Notes under the pieces: model-generated
Databases searched by the model: none
Seen by the model: the letters and a program-made list of their open reading frames with translations, nothing else
Told to the model about the DNA's origin: nothing
In this document: one piece after another, positions 10,369-18,669 of the stretch
Position numbering within the stretch: the first letter of the stretch is position 1
Layout of the letters: every line of letters starts with the position of its first letter
Position numbers and translations under genes: made by a program
Assembly (NCBI GenBank): GCA_024233835.1
Contig: JACKPC010000002.1
Location: 457,001-521,000, forward strand
From: Leptospiraceae bacterium
Lineage (GTDB): Bacteria > Spirochaetota > Leptospiria > Leptospirales > Leptospiraceae
Direction of reading: 5' to 3'
Length of the DNA: 64,000 nt

Positions 10369-10410
10369 ACTCAAATGAAGAATTTCTACAATTCTTTATT
10401 TGAGTTTTTT
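10369..10410 (+). terminator. Rho-independent terminator of RND operon
   Basis: The arms ACTCAAATGAAGAATT and AATTCTTTATTTGAGT form a long hairpin with one wobble pair, followed by TTTTTTATT. It lies between convergent genes and includes the stop codon of the minus-strand gene, so it may act in both directions. Confidence 0.75.
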
Positions 10411-11447
10411 ATTATATACTTAAGAAACTTTGAAATTTTCTCAGCCGGAATAGGAACTCTAAAGTAATGATCATTTCTCCATAACGGGAAGTTAATTGAA
10501 TTTTTAATTATAGTATCACCAAGAAGATTCATTCCCTCATTAGGTCCGTATTTACTTAATAAATTATAATAAGGTCGAGCCCTTGAGCTTATCATTGTAT
10601 TAGTTGGAACTCCAATAATATTGATTACTTTTATTTTCTTGGGGATTACAATACTATTAAAGTACTCAGGATTGTATTTTATAGATAAAAGTCCATTCCA
10701 ATTGTATGCATTCATTAAGAAATATAACTTTGCTTTAAAATTTGCTAAATAATTATTAGATAATTCATCCACTATCAAAGTTCCCTTATTTATTCCTCCG
10801 ATATTTATCCATCCAATAATTTTTTGCATATTTTCCTTACACATATTAATAGATTCTAAAAAATCAGTACTTCCTTTACTTGCGGATACTATTATTAATT
10901 TAGAATATTCATTGGGTCTCTTTAAGAAATTACAAAGTATAGAAGCATTTTCATATATTGTTCCGGTTTGCTGTGTATTCAACACATTGCTATCTATACC
11001 CAGTTTTAAAGCTATATTTCTGATACCTTTCGCCGTGCTATCGACAGAATCATGATCCTGATAAAACATTCCGGGAAGGACCAATAGTAATACTTTCTGA
11101 GTTTTAATATTTTCAGCTTCATGATTGCTCTGCTTTTCTTTTAAATATTCAAACAAAAATTTAGTTTCAAGGACAGCTCGGTGATAAAACACAGCACTTG
11201 CTTTATCAATCCCCTCTTCGCGCATAATTCTAAATAGGGCTTTATTATCTAAACTATTTAAATTAGTAAAAGATTTATACTTCTCCGCCCATTGTAATAA
11301 ATTCCTCTCATCATCACAAATGGACTCTATATAAAACTCTTCACCCGAACATTTTATTTTCTGATGAGTTTCTGAAATAACACTTGTTTTACAATTAATA
11401 AAAATTAAGAAAAATATAAAAAGTATAAATTTCAAATGAAATATCAT
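10386..11447 (-). CDS. putative alpha/beta-hydrolase-fold lipoprotein
   Basis: The 353-residue protein begins with a hydrophobic signal (FILFIFFLIFINC), giving a lipobox Cys at residue 19. The mature part shows a strand 'KVLLLVLPGMFYQDHDS' and later 'LIIVSASKGSTDFLESI', which looks like a nucleophile elbow (S-x-S-x-G, Ser190). A late 'NDHYFRVP' could supply the His. This suggests a serine-hydrolase or esterase-like fold, but overall similarity to known families is weak. The start is 21 bases after the three-TM gene, so it appears to be the third gene of the SEFIR operon. As an envelope enzyme it may be an effector or an unrelated passenger. The fold assignment is tentative. Confidence 0.55.
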   Translation of the reverse strand: MIFHLKFILFIFFLIFINCKTSVISETHQKIKCSGEEFYIESICDDERNLLQWAEKYKSFTNLNSLDNKALFRIMREEGIDKASAVFYHRAVLETKFLFEYLKEKQSNHEAENIKTQKVLLLVLPGMFYQDHDSVDSTAKGIRNIALKLGIDSNVLNTQQTGTIYENASILCNFLKRPNEYSKLIIVSASKGSTDFLESINMCKENMQKIIGWINIGGINKGTLIVDELSNNYLANFKAKLYFLMNAYNWNGLLSIKYNPEYFNSIVIPKKIKVINIIGVPTNTMISSRARPYYNLLSKYGPNEGMNLLGDTIIKNSINFPLWRNDHYFRVPIPAEKISKFLKYIIKNSNKEL

Positions 11448-11468
11448 TTTACTCCATCAAAATAATAT

Positions 11469-11918
11469 TTAAATTTTTACTTTTAATAGTAATAACAAAG
11501 CATAGATTATAATTAGCAAAAATGTAATTCCGTAAAAAACAAAAAGAGTTTCCGAAAACATAATCCGAATCACACCCGGAACATCTTTTATAAATCTGCC
11601 GACGTTCATATCAAACATGAGCTTATTCGATCTGGGCCTTTCATCTATAACCCAGTTATAAAGTTTTCTAAATAACCTTTCCTGCTTCAAAAAATATGCA
11701 TCTAATATCCAAAATATTAATAGAGGTATAATACTTAATACAAGCTTAGGAATATCCATTTCTCCGCCTCTGCCGAGAACTACAGTTCCCATAACCAGGG
11801 TAATCATCCAACCCTTTACCAGAAAAGAATTCGCTGCCATCCTTTTTATTATATCCTGAATTAGATCAATTTCTTTCTTGAACAAATCATTGTCCATTTT
11901 ATATTCAGAATCTTCCAT
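11469..11918 (-). CDS. small three-TM protein next to SEFIR gene
   Basis: The open frame reaches back to 12101, but the start at 11918 is preferred. It has a GGGGGG/AGG-rich ribosome site, and the longer version would overlap the SEFIR gene's end. The product is 149 residues. An amphipathic N-terminal helix carries 'IIKRMAANSFLVKGW' (residues 24-37), followed by TM1 (about 36-50), TM2 (58-77), a charged loop 'LKQERLFRKLYNWVIDERP' and TM3 (122-146). The N-terminal motif reminds me of small membrane proteins seen beside TIR/SEFIR genes in other bacteria, but I cannot confirm a family. It sits 73 bases after the SEFIR gene. A membrane effector triggered by SEFIR is a reasonable hypothesis. Confidence 0.65.
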   Translation of the reverse strand: MEDSEYKMDNDLFKKEIDLIQDIIKRMAANSFLVKGWMITLVMGTVVLGRGGEMDIPKLVLSIIPLLIFWILDAYFLKQERLFRKLYNWVIDERPRSNKLMFDMNVGRFIKDVPGVIRIMFSETLFVFYGITFLLIIIYALLLLLKVKI

Positions 11919-11991
11919 CCTAAAACCCCCCTTTATTAACTTTGCGCCTTCCCATACCCATAAATAAAGGAAGGCACAATAAAGCCATAGA

Positions 11992-12516
11992 TCATTTTTT
12001 CTTTGGTAGGATAACTTTTTTGCCAAGTTGCTTCTTTTCAACTTCCGGCTGTTGGGTAATATGTCGGTAGCATCTTTCAAACCCGGTACCACCAAACTCA
12101 AATTTATCCAGAACGTAGAAAGTATTGGAACCTAAAAATATAGGGATATATTTTTGATCATCCGGATTAAAAAGCACGGGGATAAATTTATTGTTCCTGG
12201 TATTGCTGTTGTAGATAATATTTGTTATTACCGCTCCTTCCCAGGTAACACCTTTTCCCTTTCCGGCTTCTTCGTGTCCCATGGCTCTTCTGTGGTAGGT
12301 TTCGGTACAAACCATAAGAACATAGTCAGCCTGCTCTACCTGATTGATCATCCACTTCGCCCAACCTTCTTCCGGAGAAGTTTCAAACTGATCCAGAGCA
12401 CAATCCACACCCGAATCCCTGAGTGTCTGGGCTAATTCCAGCATCTTCTCCTTGTGTTCTTCACTGTCCCAGCTATAGCTGATAAACGTCTTGGGTATTT
12501 TTTCTTCTTCTGCCAT
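11992..12516 (-). CDS. stand-alone SEFIR-domain protein
   Basis: The 174-residue product is almost entirely one SEFIR domain (TIR-like, PF08357 type). It has box 1 'KTFISYSWDSEEHKEKM' (residues 9-25), 'GVDCALDQFETSPEEGW' (36-52), 'QVEQADYVLMVCTETY' (59-74) and 'GVTWEGAVITNIIYN' with Glu93. A C-terminal Lys-rich tail follows. SEFIR domains mediate homotypic assembly, and some TIR relatives are NADases. The ribosome site AAAGGAAT precedes the ATG. The first 70 residues closely resemble the N-terminus of the large SEFIR-STAND protein at 27.9 kb (both start MAEE and share SW/TWDSEEHKE), so the two are paralogous. It heads a three-gene operon with its own promoter. Confidence 0.85.
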   Translation of the reverse strand: MAEEEKIPKTFISYSWDSEEHKEKMLELAQTLRDSGVDCALDQFETSPEEGWAKWMINQVEQADYVLMVCTETYHRRAMGHEEAGKGKGVTWEGAVITNIIYNSNTRNNKFIPVLFNPDDQKYIPIFLGSNTFYVLDKFEFGGTGFERCYRHITQQPEVEKKQLGKKVILPKKK

Positions 12517-12577
12517 TCTTCAGATTCCTTTATGAGACTTCGATTAAAAGTCCGTATTCATAGTATTGCCTATTGAC

Positions 12578-12606
12578 ATTAGCAATTTAATTCTAGAAAA
12601 TGTCAA
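12578..12606 (-). promoter_or_regulatory. SEFIR operon promoter inside an inverted repeat
   Basis: On the minus strand TTGACA (12606-12601), a 17-base spacer and GCTAAT (12583-12578) form a sigma-70-like promoter about 60 bases before the SEFIR ATG. The arms TTGACATT (12573-12580) and AATGTCAA (12599-12606) make an inverted repeat over the -35 and -10 boxes, as an operator would. Confidence 0.5.
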
Positions 12607-12680
12607 GAGCTAAATTTTCACCTATTTTTTGATTTCAGGAGTCTTTTGAAAAAATGAATCAAAACTCCAGCAATATAAAT

Positions 12681-14828
12681 TTATTGTATTTTTCGAATTG
12701 TGTGATTTGCTCTATCGGCTATATAGATAATTCCTCCATTGATTACAATTCCAGACGGAGAATTAAAAGTGGCATCTGTGTTGATTCCATCACCACTTCC
12801 GGGAGTACCGGCACTTCCAGCAAGGGTAGTAACCTCTTCTGTGGATAAATCAATTACTCGTATTAAATGGTTATCCGTATCAGCCACATAAAGATTGGTT
12901 CCATCTGTTGTTATTCCAAATGGAAAATTAAAAGTGGCAGCGGTGCCGGTTCCATCATCAATTCCGGGAGTACCAGCACTTCCGGCAAAAGTTGTAACTT
13001 CTCCTGTGGATAAAACTATTTTTCTTATTGTATGGTTACTCGTATCGGCCACATAAAGATTGGTTCCATCTGTCGTTATTCCAGATGGAGAATTAAAAGT
13101 GGCAGCTGTGCCGATTCCATCATCAATTCCGGGAGTGTTAATAGATCCCAAAATACTCTGGTTTGATCCAAATTTATCAATTACAAGTATTATATGATTA
13201 CCCGCAATTGCTACATAAAGATTGGTTCCATCTGTTGTTATCCCTCGAGGATCGTTTAGGCCTGTGAATATTGTACTTACTTCCATATTGGAGAGCTTAA
13301 TTTTTCTTATATTACCAGAACCTGCATCGGTTACATAAAGATTACTTCCATCTGTTGTTATCCCAAAAGGATAAACAAATTTTGCAGCTGTGCCGATTCC
13401 ATCATCAATTCCGGGATTACCAGCACTTCCGGCAATAGTGGTAACTTCTCCTGTAGATAAAACCATTTTTCTTATTATATTGTTATCCGTATCGGCCACA
13501 TAAAGATTGGTTCCATCTGTTGTTATTCCAAATGGAAAATTAAAAGTGGCAGCGGTGCCGGTTCCATCATCAATTCCGGGATTACCAGCACTTCCAGCTA
13601 CTGTGCTTACCATAGGGTAAGTCTCAGTAGGAGGAATATCTGTGGGAGGAATATCTGCGGGAAGAGTATCTGAAACACAATAAAGTACAGCGATATTTTC
13701 TTTTAAATAGTTTTCAATTCCCTTTGCTGGATTTTTTATTTTCACACTATATTTATCATTTACACTGGTAGTACTTGACCAATACTCATTATCTGCATCA
13801 GCTTCAGAAATCGCATCTTGAGCATATAATATTCCAACTATATAATTTATTTCTTCAATCGTTGGTATTCTCCATTTTCTATCATTTAAAGTCATTTTGT
13901 TACAGTGCTGAATTCCTTCCATCCAGGAGATAAATTGTATTTTAGTACAATTAGGTCCACCGGTATCAGCATTATAAGGACACAAATGAAGCACTATCCC
14001 ATTAGTATAATCTGTAATAATCTTATCATCGTCATTCCTAGTATACAGGACATTAGGAGGTTGTTTTAATTCAGGTCGACCAAGATCTGCATATACCGTT
14101 TTATCTACAGCCCTTGTGGACGTTTTAAGACTTAGAATAATCTTTGATGTATCTTCAAGATGGTAAAGATTTACATCATATAGAATTTGGCTATCTATTA
14201 CCGCTCCTATTTGCTCCTGGTTATAATTTTCGCGCGTAAAAGTCAGAGGGCCTTTTAAGCTTAGTCCGCTAGTAATCGTGCTACTTAAGGTAACCTGCAT
14301 ATCTTCTACCGGTTTCATATTTAGCTTAACCATAATATTACCGGGAAAATTTTTACGATATATAGTTGCAGGTGTAATGCTAATCCAGTCTCCTTGAGCT
14401 TCCTTATGAGTAATTTTTAGAGTTTTAGAAACATAACCATAATCTGCACTAATAGTAATATTCCCTGTTTCATCTTCCGCATTATCGTCAATCAAAGCCG
14501 CTATGGTAAAAGTCTGGTCGGAAGAATAGTTTCCGGGAGTAAAGGTTAAGGTAAGCGAATTACTACCGTTCAGTTCGAGGTAGGGAGTATCACTAGTAAT
14601 AGTTATAACTGCATCCGTCTCGGGAGCTTTGGCCAGATGGATTTTTATTTCTTTTGTGGTTCCCTCATCGATACTCGTAGGTTCCTCGCTCAAAGTATAG
14701 CTGGAATCAGAAGGTTTCGCTCCAAGGAAGATACCCAGCAATTTATCAGTACCTGTAGACCCCAGCTTCTGAGGTATACAGGAAGTGACAATAAGAATAG
14801 CCATTACAAGTAAAATTATTTTTTTCAT
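12681..14828 (-). CDS. lipoprotein with Calx-like, Lcl_C/DUF1566 and NHL propeller modules
   Basis: The 715-residue lipoprotein has a lipobox Cys at residue 17 ('LIVTSC'). The order is: a Calx-beta/Ig-like domain (about 40-140, 'YTLSEEPTSIDEGTTKEI'); a second beta domain (about 145-245, 'WISITPATIYRKNFPGN'); one Lcl_C/DUF1566 domain (about 260-395, 'WMEGIQHCNKM', 'RKWRIPTIEEINYI', 'EYWSSTT', 'AVLYCV'); and about six NHL repeats (400-715, 'GITTDGTNLYVADT..N.IRK'). NHL repeats form a beta-propeller for ligand or surface binding. It is the third of three tandem paralogous lipoproteins and the only one with an NHL propeller. An outer-membrane or surface location is inferred from the lipobox. Confidence 0.85.
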   Translation of the reverse strand: MKKIILLVMAILIVTSCIPQKLGSTGTDKLLGIFLGAKPSDSSYTLSEEPTSIDEGTTKEIKIHLAKAPETDAVITITSDTPYLELNGSNSLTLTFTPGNYSSDQTFTIAALIDDNAEDETGNITISADYGYVSKTLKITHKEAQGDWISITPATIYRKNFPGNIMVKLNMKPVEDMQVTLSSTITSGLSLKGPLTFTRENYNQEQIGAVIDSQILYDVNLYHLEDTSKIILSLKTSTRAVDKTVYADLGRPELKQPPNVLYTRNDDDKIITDYTNGIVLHLCPYNADTGGPNCTKIQFISWMEGIQHCNKMTLNDRKWRIPTIEEINYIVGILYAQDAISEADADNEYWSSTTSVNDKYSVKIKNPAKGIENYLKENIAVLYCVSDTLPADIPPTDIPPTETYPMVSTVAGSAGNPGIDDGTGTAATFNFPFGITTDGTNLYVADTDNNIIRKMVLSTGEVTTIAGSAGNPGIDDGIGTAAKFVYPFGITTDGSNLYVTDAGSGNIRKIKLSNMEVSTIFTGLNDPRGITTDGTNLYVAIAGNHIILVIDKFGSNQSILGSINTPGIDDGIGTAATFNSPSGITTDGTNLYVADTSNHTIRKIVLSTGEVTTFAGSAGTPGIDDGTGTAATFNFPFGITTDGTNLYVADTDNHLIRVIDLSTEEVTTLAGSAGTPGSGDGINTDATFNSPSGIVINGGIIYIADRANHTIRKIQ
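12720..13612 (-). repeat. intragenic tandem NHL-coding repeats
   Basis: Six imperfect repeats of roughly 110-170 bases encode the NHL blades. Two copies, at about 12877-12971 and 13486-13580, are nearly identical over some 95 bases, which indicates recent duplication or conversion within the gene. Confidence 0.8.
14370..14828 (-). repeat. 459-base duplicated 5' module, copy A
   Basis: This segment, covering the signal peptide and first Calx-like domain of the NHL lipoprotein, aligns without gaps to 20425-20883. Only scattered substitutions separate the copies, and similarity stops sharply at about 14370. Confidence 0.85.
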
Positions 14829-14881
14829 ATTTCTCTCCTAAAGATAAATCCTATTCGGCCCTATAGTAAAAGCTATTCTTC

Positions 14882-17800
14882 TCATAAATCTTTTACACAA
14901 TAAAAGGTGCCGGCTAATGTTTTAGAATTATAAGTATAAGTATAAGATCCATTAGAATTTACAATATAATAATATGCTTTATTTTTTTCATCCCAATTTG
15001 AATTAAGTGTCCATATTCCATTATCATAAATAGGAGCAGGAAGTACTGGCTCATTCAGTAATGAGTATATATGGGTTCCCAATTCTTGTATAGTCGGTAA
15101 TCGCCATTTATTTCCTGCTGTAGTTATATTAGTGCAAGTATTAATTGCAGCTTGCCATGTAGCCGTTTGCCCTGAGATACAGGTATTATTTACATCATTG
15201 TAAGTACTACCATAGATACATCTCATCCACTCTAATTTATTATTTATGTCCCTGTAAGTATCATTATATTGGCCACCGGTTAAATTTGTAGATTCCAGAG
15301 AATTATCTGTAGAAAGATATATTTTTTCAGTTTTTGAAAATGCACCTGCCTGTGCTGTAATAGAAACATTTTGAAAATCATCGAGATGATATAATTCAGG
15401 ATTCGATAAAACGAGTTTACTTATCGCTAATGCTGTTTGAGGTTGATTATAGTTAGAAGGCGTAAAAATTATTGTACCCGGAATTGTTATTCCCGTAGTA
15501 AAGGGGATCTGCATAGTAATCTCGATGTTCTCTAGCGGTTTCTTGTTTAAACTTACTTGCAAATTAACAGGAGTTAAATCGTCTAGTTGCAAGCTCGTCG
15601 GAGTTATTGCTATCCAATCTCCTGTTGCTTCCCCGTGAGTAATATTAATTGTTTTTGATGGATAACCATTGTCGGAAGTTATGGATAAGCTAATATTTGT
15701 TTCATCTGCTGAATTATTATCTAATAATCCACTTATAGAAATACTCTGGGTTTCATTATAATTATTCGAAGTAAATACCAGACTTGCAGAACTCGATCCA
15801 TTTACTTCTATGGCAGGATTGTTGCTATAAATGGTTAAAGTGGTATCAGAACCTGGCTTATGAAGAAATTGAAAACCTACTAATTTCTCAGATCCCTCAT
15901 CTATAATTAAAGGACTTGCTAAAGAATTTCCATCCTGGTCAAATATAATGTAGGGTGCAAGTTTATCCTTATGGGTAACGCTCAATGTTTTATCAGGAAG
16001 ACCATTATCTGCACTGATGGTAATCGTACTAATTTTATCAACTTCATCTTCATCTATACCAGCCCAAACAGAAAAACCCTGTTCTATGCTAAAATTTGCC
16101 TGAGTAAAGGTAAGAGACAATGAATTTACCCAACCTGTTGCTGAAGATCCAAAAAAAATATTTTCATTATCACTGGTAATCGTAATTACAACATCTGAAG
16201 ATGGCTCAGTTCTTAACTTTATAAATCCAGATTTTTGAATTCCACCTTCATCAACAATTGAGTCTATACTTATTTCATAATCAGAAGTATATATGATACT
16301 TCCAGAATCATTCACACAATAATAAGCACCGGTAGCTATTTTAGGATTGTTTATGTTCTTCATATTTAGGCTATCATATCCATTTGCATCTTGCAGATTA
16401 TTATTAACTGTCGTTGAAGACCAGATTACCGGCTTTTGTTGAAGTCTGTCCTTAAAGCGTAAATGAATAATATGATTCATTAATTCGGAGTAGGTTGGTA
16501 ACCTGGCTCCAATGTTATAGCACTGTGTTATAGCATCCTGCCAGGAAACAACATCTATTGTTCCCAGCTCACAATTTGAGCCATAGGAGCCATGAAGACA
16601 ATACGGCCAATAGAGTTTATTGGCATCATCTGTGTATGCATCCCCACTATCCTGTATATCAGGAATAGAAAGATTCTGCTCATGATCTATATATATTTTC
16701 TTTTCTAATGCACCACTTATAGTAAATAAACGAAAGGTCATATATGATTTATCATTGCTATGATAGATTTCTTTATTTTTTAAGATATCTTTATTTACAA
16801 TAAAAGCCTTTTGGTATATAGGATAATTCTCTGATATAAAATTTATATATTTTCCATTATAATTATCGCCGGAGCCTAATATTTCAATACCCTGTAAATT
16901 TTGTTGTGGTAATTTTTCTACTCCGTAAAATTGGGCAAATTCACCCTGTGCTAATATTACCATACCTTTATCCCTTGGATCAAAATTCATTTTGACATAT
17001 AAATACTCTGGAAGATCTTTCAAAAAAACTGTATTGGGATAAAGAACCACTGAATCTATACCATTGTCTTTAAACGTAACATTAAAAATTTTAGTTGCAT
17101 AACCATTATTTGCACTAATAGTTATTTGTCCTGTTTCATTTATATAATCTGCATCAGAATAAAGCATCATGATGTCCTGTGGTTTATCATAATTATCAGG
17201 AGTAAAAATTAGCTCTTGATCAAAAATAATAAGACCTTCATTCTCACTGGAAATGCTAAGCTCTACATCTGATTCCGGTTTGGTCGCAAGGTTTATTTGT
17301 AAAGTTAAAGGCATACCTTCCTCTATTACGGAAAGCTCCTGACTCAGTATATATCCCGGTTCTTTTGTGATAAGTTGATTACTATCTATATCAGCTACAC
17401 AATAAAATGTTGCATTATTTTCTTTTAAATAGTTGATGGAATTATAATTTTTAGTATCATAGACTTTCGCACTTAATGGATCGCTCGTATCAGTTGTTGA
17501 AGACCATACGAGTGCACCGGGTAAAAATTCCTTATTAACTATATAATACATTGTAGTTATATGGTTTTTTAACTCAATATTAGTAGGTAGTCTCCAGCGA
17601 AATCCATTACGACTCAGGCTATTACAATAAGAAATTGCATTCTTCCATGAAAGGGAGCTTAATCGTCCATCTTTACAATCATCGCTACTCTGGTCGTAGG
17701 CACATTTCTGCCAGATTAAATTGTTTTTCTTATCTATGTAGTCTTCCTGATATGTATCAGAATCGATCAATTCATTTACATAGATTTCATAGGTATCTAG

Positions 17801-18616
17801 ATCAATTATATCATCATAATAATCTTTTTCAATAGCAATAAATAAACCATATATATCAATAAGGGTTTTATCATCATTAATATATACTTTTTTATCAGTT
17901 GAAAAAGTATGACTTATCGAGTTGATTGAAATATAAGCTTTATCATCTATATGATAAAGCTCTGTATCAAATAATATATCCTTACTTACAGAAAAAGCAA
18001 TCTGTTCTTGAGAATAATTTGATGGTGTAAATGTTAAAGAACCTTTATTTTCTATTCCCAGAGTTAATTTGGATGTCAATGCTAAAGTTATATCCTCTAA
18101 TGGTTTTACATTAAGTTTTACTGTAATATTTCCGGGTAGATTTTTCAAAAAAAGGTTATCAGGAGAGACAGTAATCCATGCACCATCGCCCTCTTTATGA
18201 AGGATACTCAAATTTTTTGTACCATATCCATAGTCAGCATTGATAGTGATGCTACCCAATTCATCAACACTATTATTATCTATGAGTGAGGTAATCGTAA
18301 AACTTTGATCCGATGAATAATTATCAGGAGTAAATTTGAGAGAAATAACATTGGAATTGTTTAGTTCAAAATATTTGGAGTTACTGCTTATTGTAACTAA
18401 AGTATCTGATTCCGGTTGTCTTATAAGATGAATTTTAATTTCTTTAATAGAACCTTCATCAATAAAAGAAGGTTCCTCACTCAGACTATAATTTGAATCG
18501 GAGGGCTTCAAACCAATCAGAAAAGCAAGAAGTTTATCAGCTTGAGTAGAACCAAGATCTTTTAAACCAACACAGGAAACGGGAATAAAAGTAAATAGGA
18601 TAATTAAAAGCTTCAT
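14882..18616 (-). CDS. large modular lipoprotein with three Lcl_C/DUF1566 domains
   Basis: The frame is open to 18688, but the ATG at 18616 has an AAAGGAA ribosome site and begins the signal peptide 'MKLLIILFTFIPVSC' (lipobox Cys15), giving 1244 residues. The protein is built of repeating modules: Calx/Ig-like domains ('LSEEPSFIDEGSIKEI', 'LSQELSVIEEGMPLTL', 'IDSIVDEGGIQ', 'IIDEGSEKLVGF'), companion beta domains ('WITVSPDNLFLKNLPGN') and three Lcl_C domains, each with an 'RLPT..EL' and 'WSSTT' or related motif and a late 'YCV'. The third ends the protein (FYCVKDL). It lies 53 bases after its 737-residue paralogue. A surface adhesion or ligand-binding role is likely but unproven. Confidence 0.82.
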   Translation of the reverse strand: MKLLIILFTFIPVSCVGLKDLGSTQADKLLAFLIGLKPSDSNYSLSEEPSFIDEGSIKEIKIHLIRQPESDTLVTISSNSKYFELNNSNVISLKFTPDNYSSDQSFTITSLIDNNSVDELGSITINADYGYGTKNLSILHKEGDGAWITVSPDNLFLKNLPGNITVKLNVKPLEDITLALTSKLTLGIENKGSLTFTPSNYSQEQIAFSVSKDILFDTELYHIDDKAYISINSISHTFSTDKKVYINDDKTLIDIYGLFIAIEKDYYDDIIDLDTYEIYVNELIDSDTYQEDYIDKKNNLIWQKCAYDQSSDDCKDGRLSSLSWKNAISYCNSLSRNGFRWRLPTNIELKNHITTMYYIVNKEFLPGALVWSSTTDTSDPLSAKVYDTKNYNSINYLKENNATFYCVADIDSNQLITKEPGYILSQELSVIEEGMPLTLQINLATKPESDVELSISSENEGLIIFDQELIFTPDNYDKPQDIMMLYSDADYINETGQITISANNGYATKIFNVTFKDNGIDSVVLYPNTVFLKDLPEYLYVKMNFDPRDKGMVILAQGEFAQFYGVEKLPQQNLQGIEILGSGDNYNGKYINFISENYPIYQKAFIVNKDILKNKEIYHSNDKSYMTFRLFTISGALEKKIYIDHEQNLSIPDIQDSGDAYTDDANKLYWPYCLHGSYGSNCELGTIDVVSWQDAITQCYNIGARLPTYSELMNHIIHLRFKDRLQQKPVIWSSTTVNNNLQDANGYDSLNMKNINNPKIATGAYYCVNDSGSIIYTSDYEISIDSIVDEGGIQKSGFIKLRTEPSSDVVITITSDNENIFFGSSATGWVNSLSLTFTQANFSIEQGFSVWAGIDEDEVDKISTITISADNGLPDKTLSVTHKDKLAPYIIFDQDGNSLASPLIIDEGSEKLVGFQFLHKPGSDTTLTIYSNNPAIEVNGSSSASLVFTSNNYNETQSISISGLLDNNSADETNISLSITSDNGYPSKTINITHGEATGDWIAITPTSLQLDDLTPVNLQVSLNKKPLENIEITMQIPFTTGITIPGTIIFTPSNYNQPQTALAISKLVLSNPELYHLDDFQNVSITAQAGAFSKTEKIYLSTDNSLESTNLTGGQYNDTYRDINNKLEWMRCIYGSTYNDVNNTCISGQTATWQAAINTCTNITTAGNKWRLPTIQELGTHIYSLLNEPVLPAPIYDNGIWTLNSNWDEKNKAYYYIVNSNGSYTYTYNSKTLAGTFYCVKDL

Positions 18617-18669
18617 AATATTCCTTTTCAACCCCATTTGTATTGTATTTATTTCCAGCTTCTTCACTT

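Noticed and set aside
11992..12516. Calling this gene a TIR domain
   Set aside because: The FISYSWDSEEHKE box and the DQFE..PEEGW and WEGAVIT segments fit SEFIR better than TIR; the two are related, so the error would be small.
12654..12848. Small plus-strand ORF opposite the NHL lipoprotein gene
   Set aside because: It is antisense to a strong repeat-coding frame, has no ribosome site, and its product is low-complexity Ser/Asn; it is a shadow frame.
12720..13612. Regularly spaced repeats, considered as a CRISPR array
   Set aside because: The repeats are in frame, imperfect, too long, and encode NHL blades; no cas genes are present.
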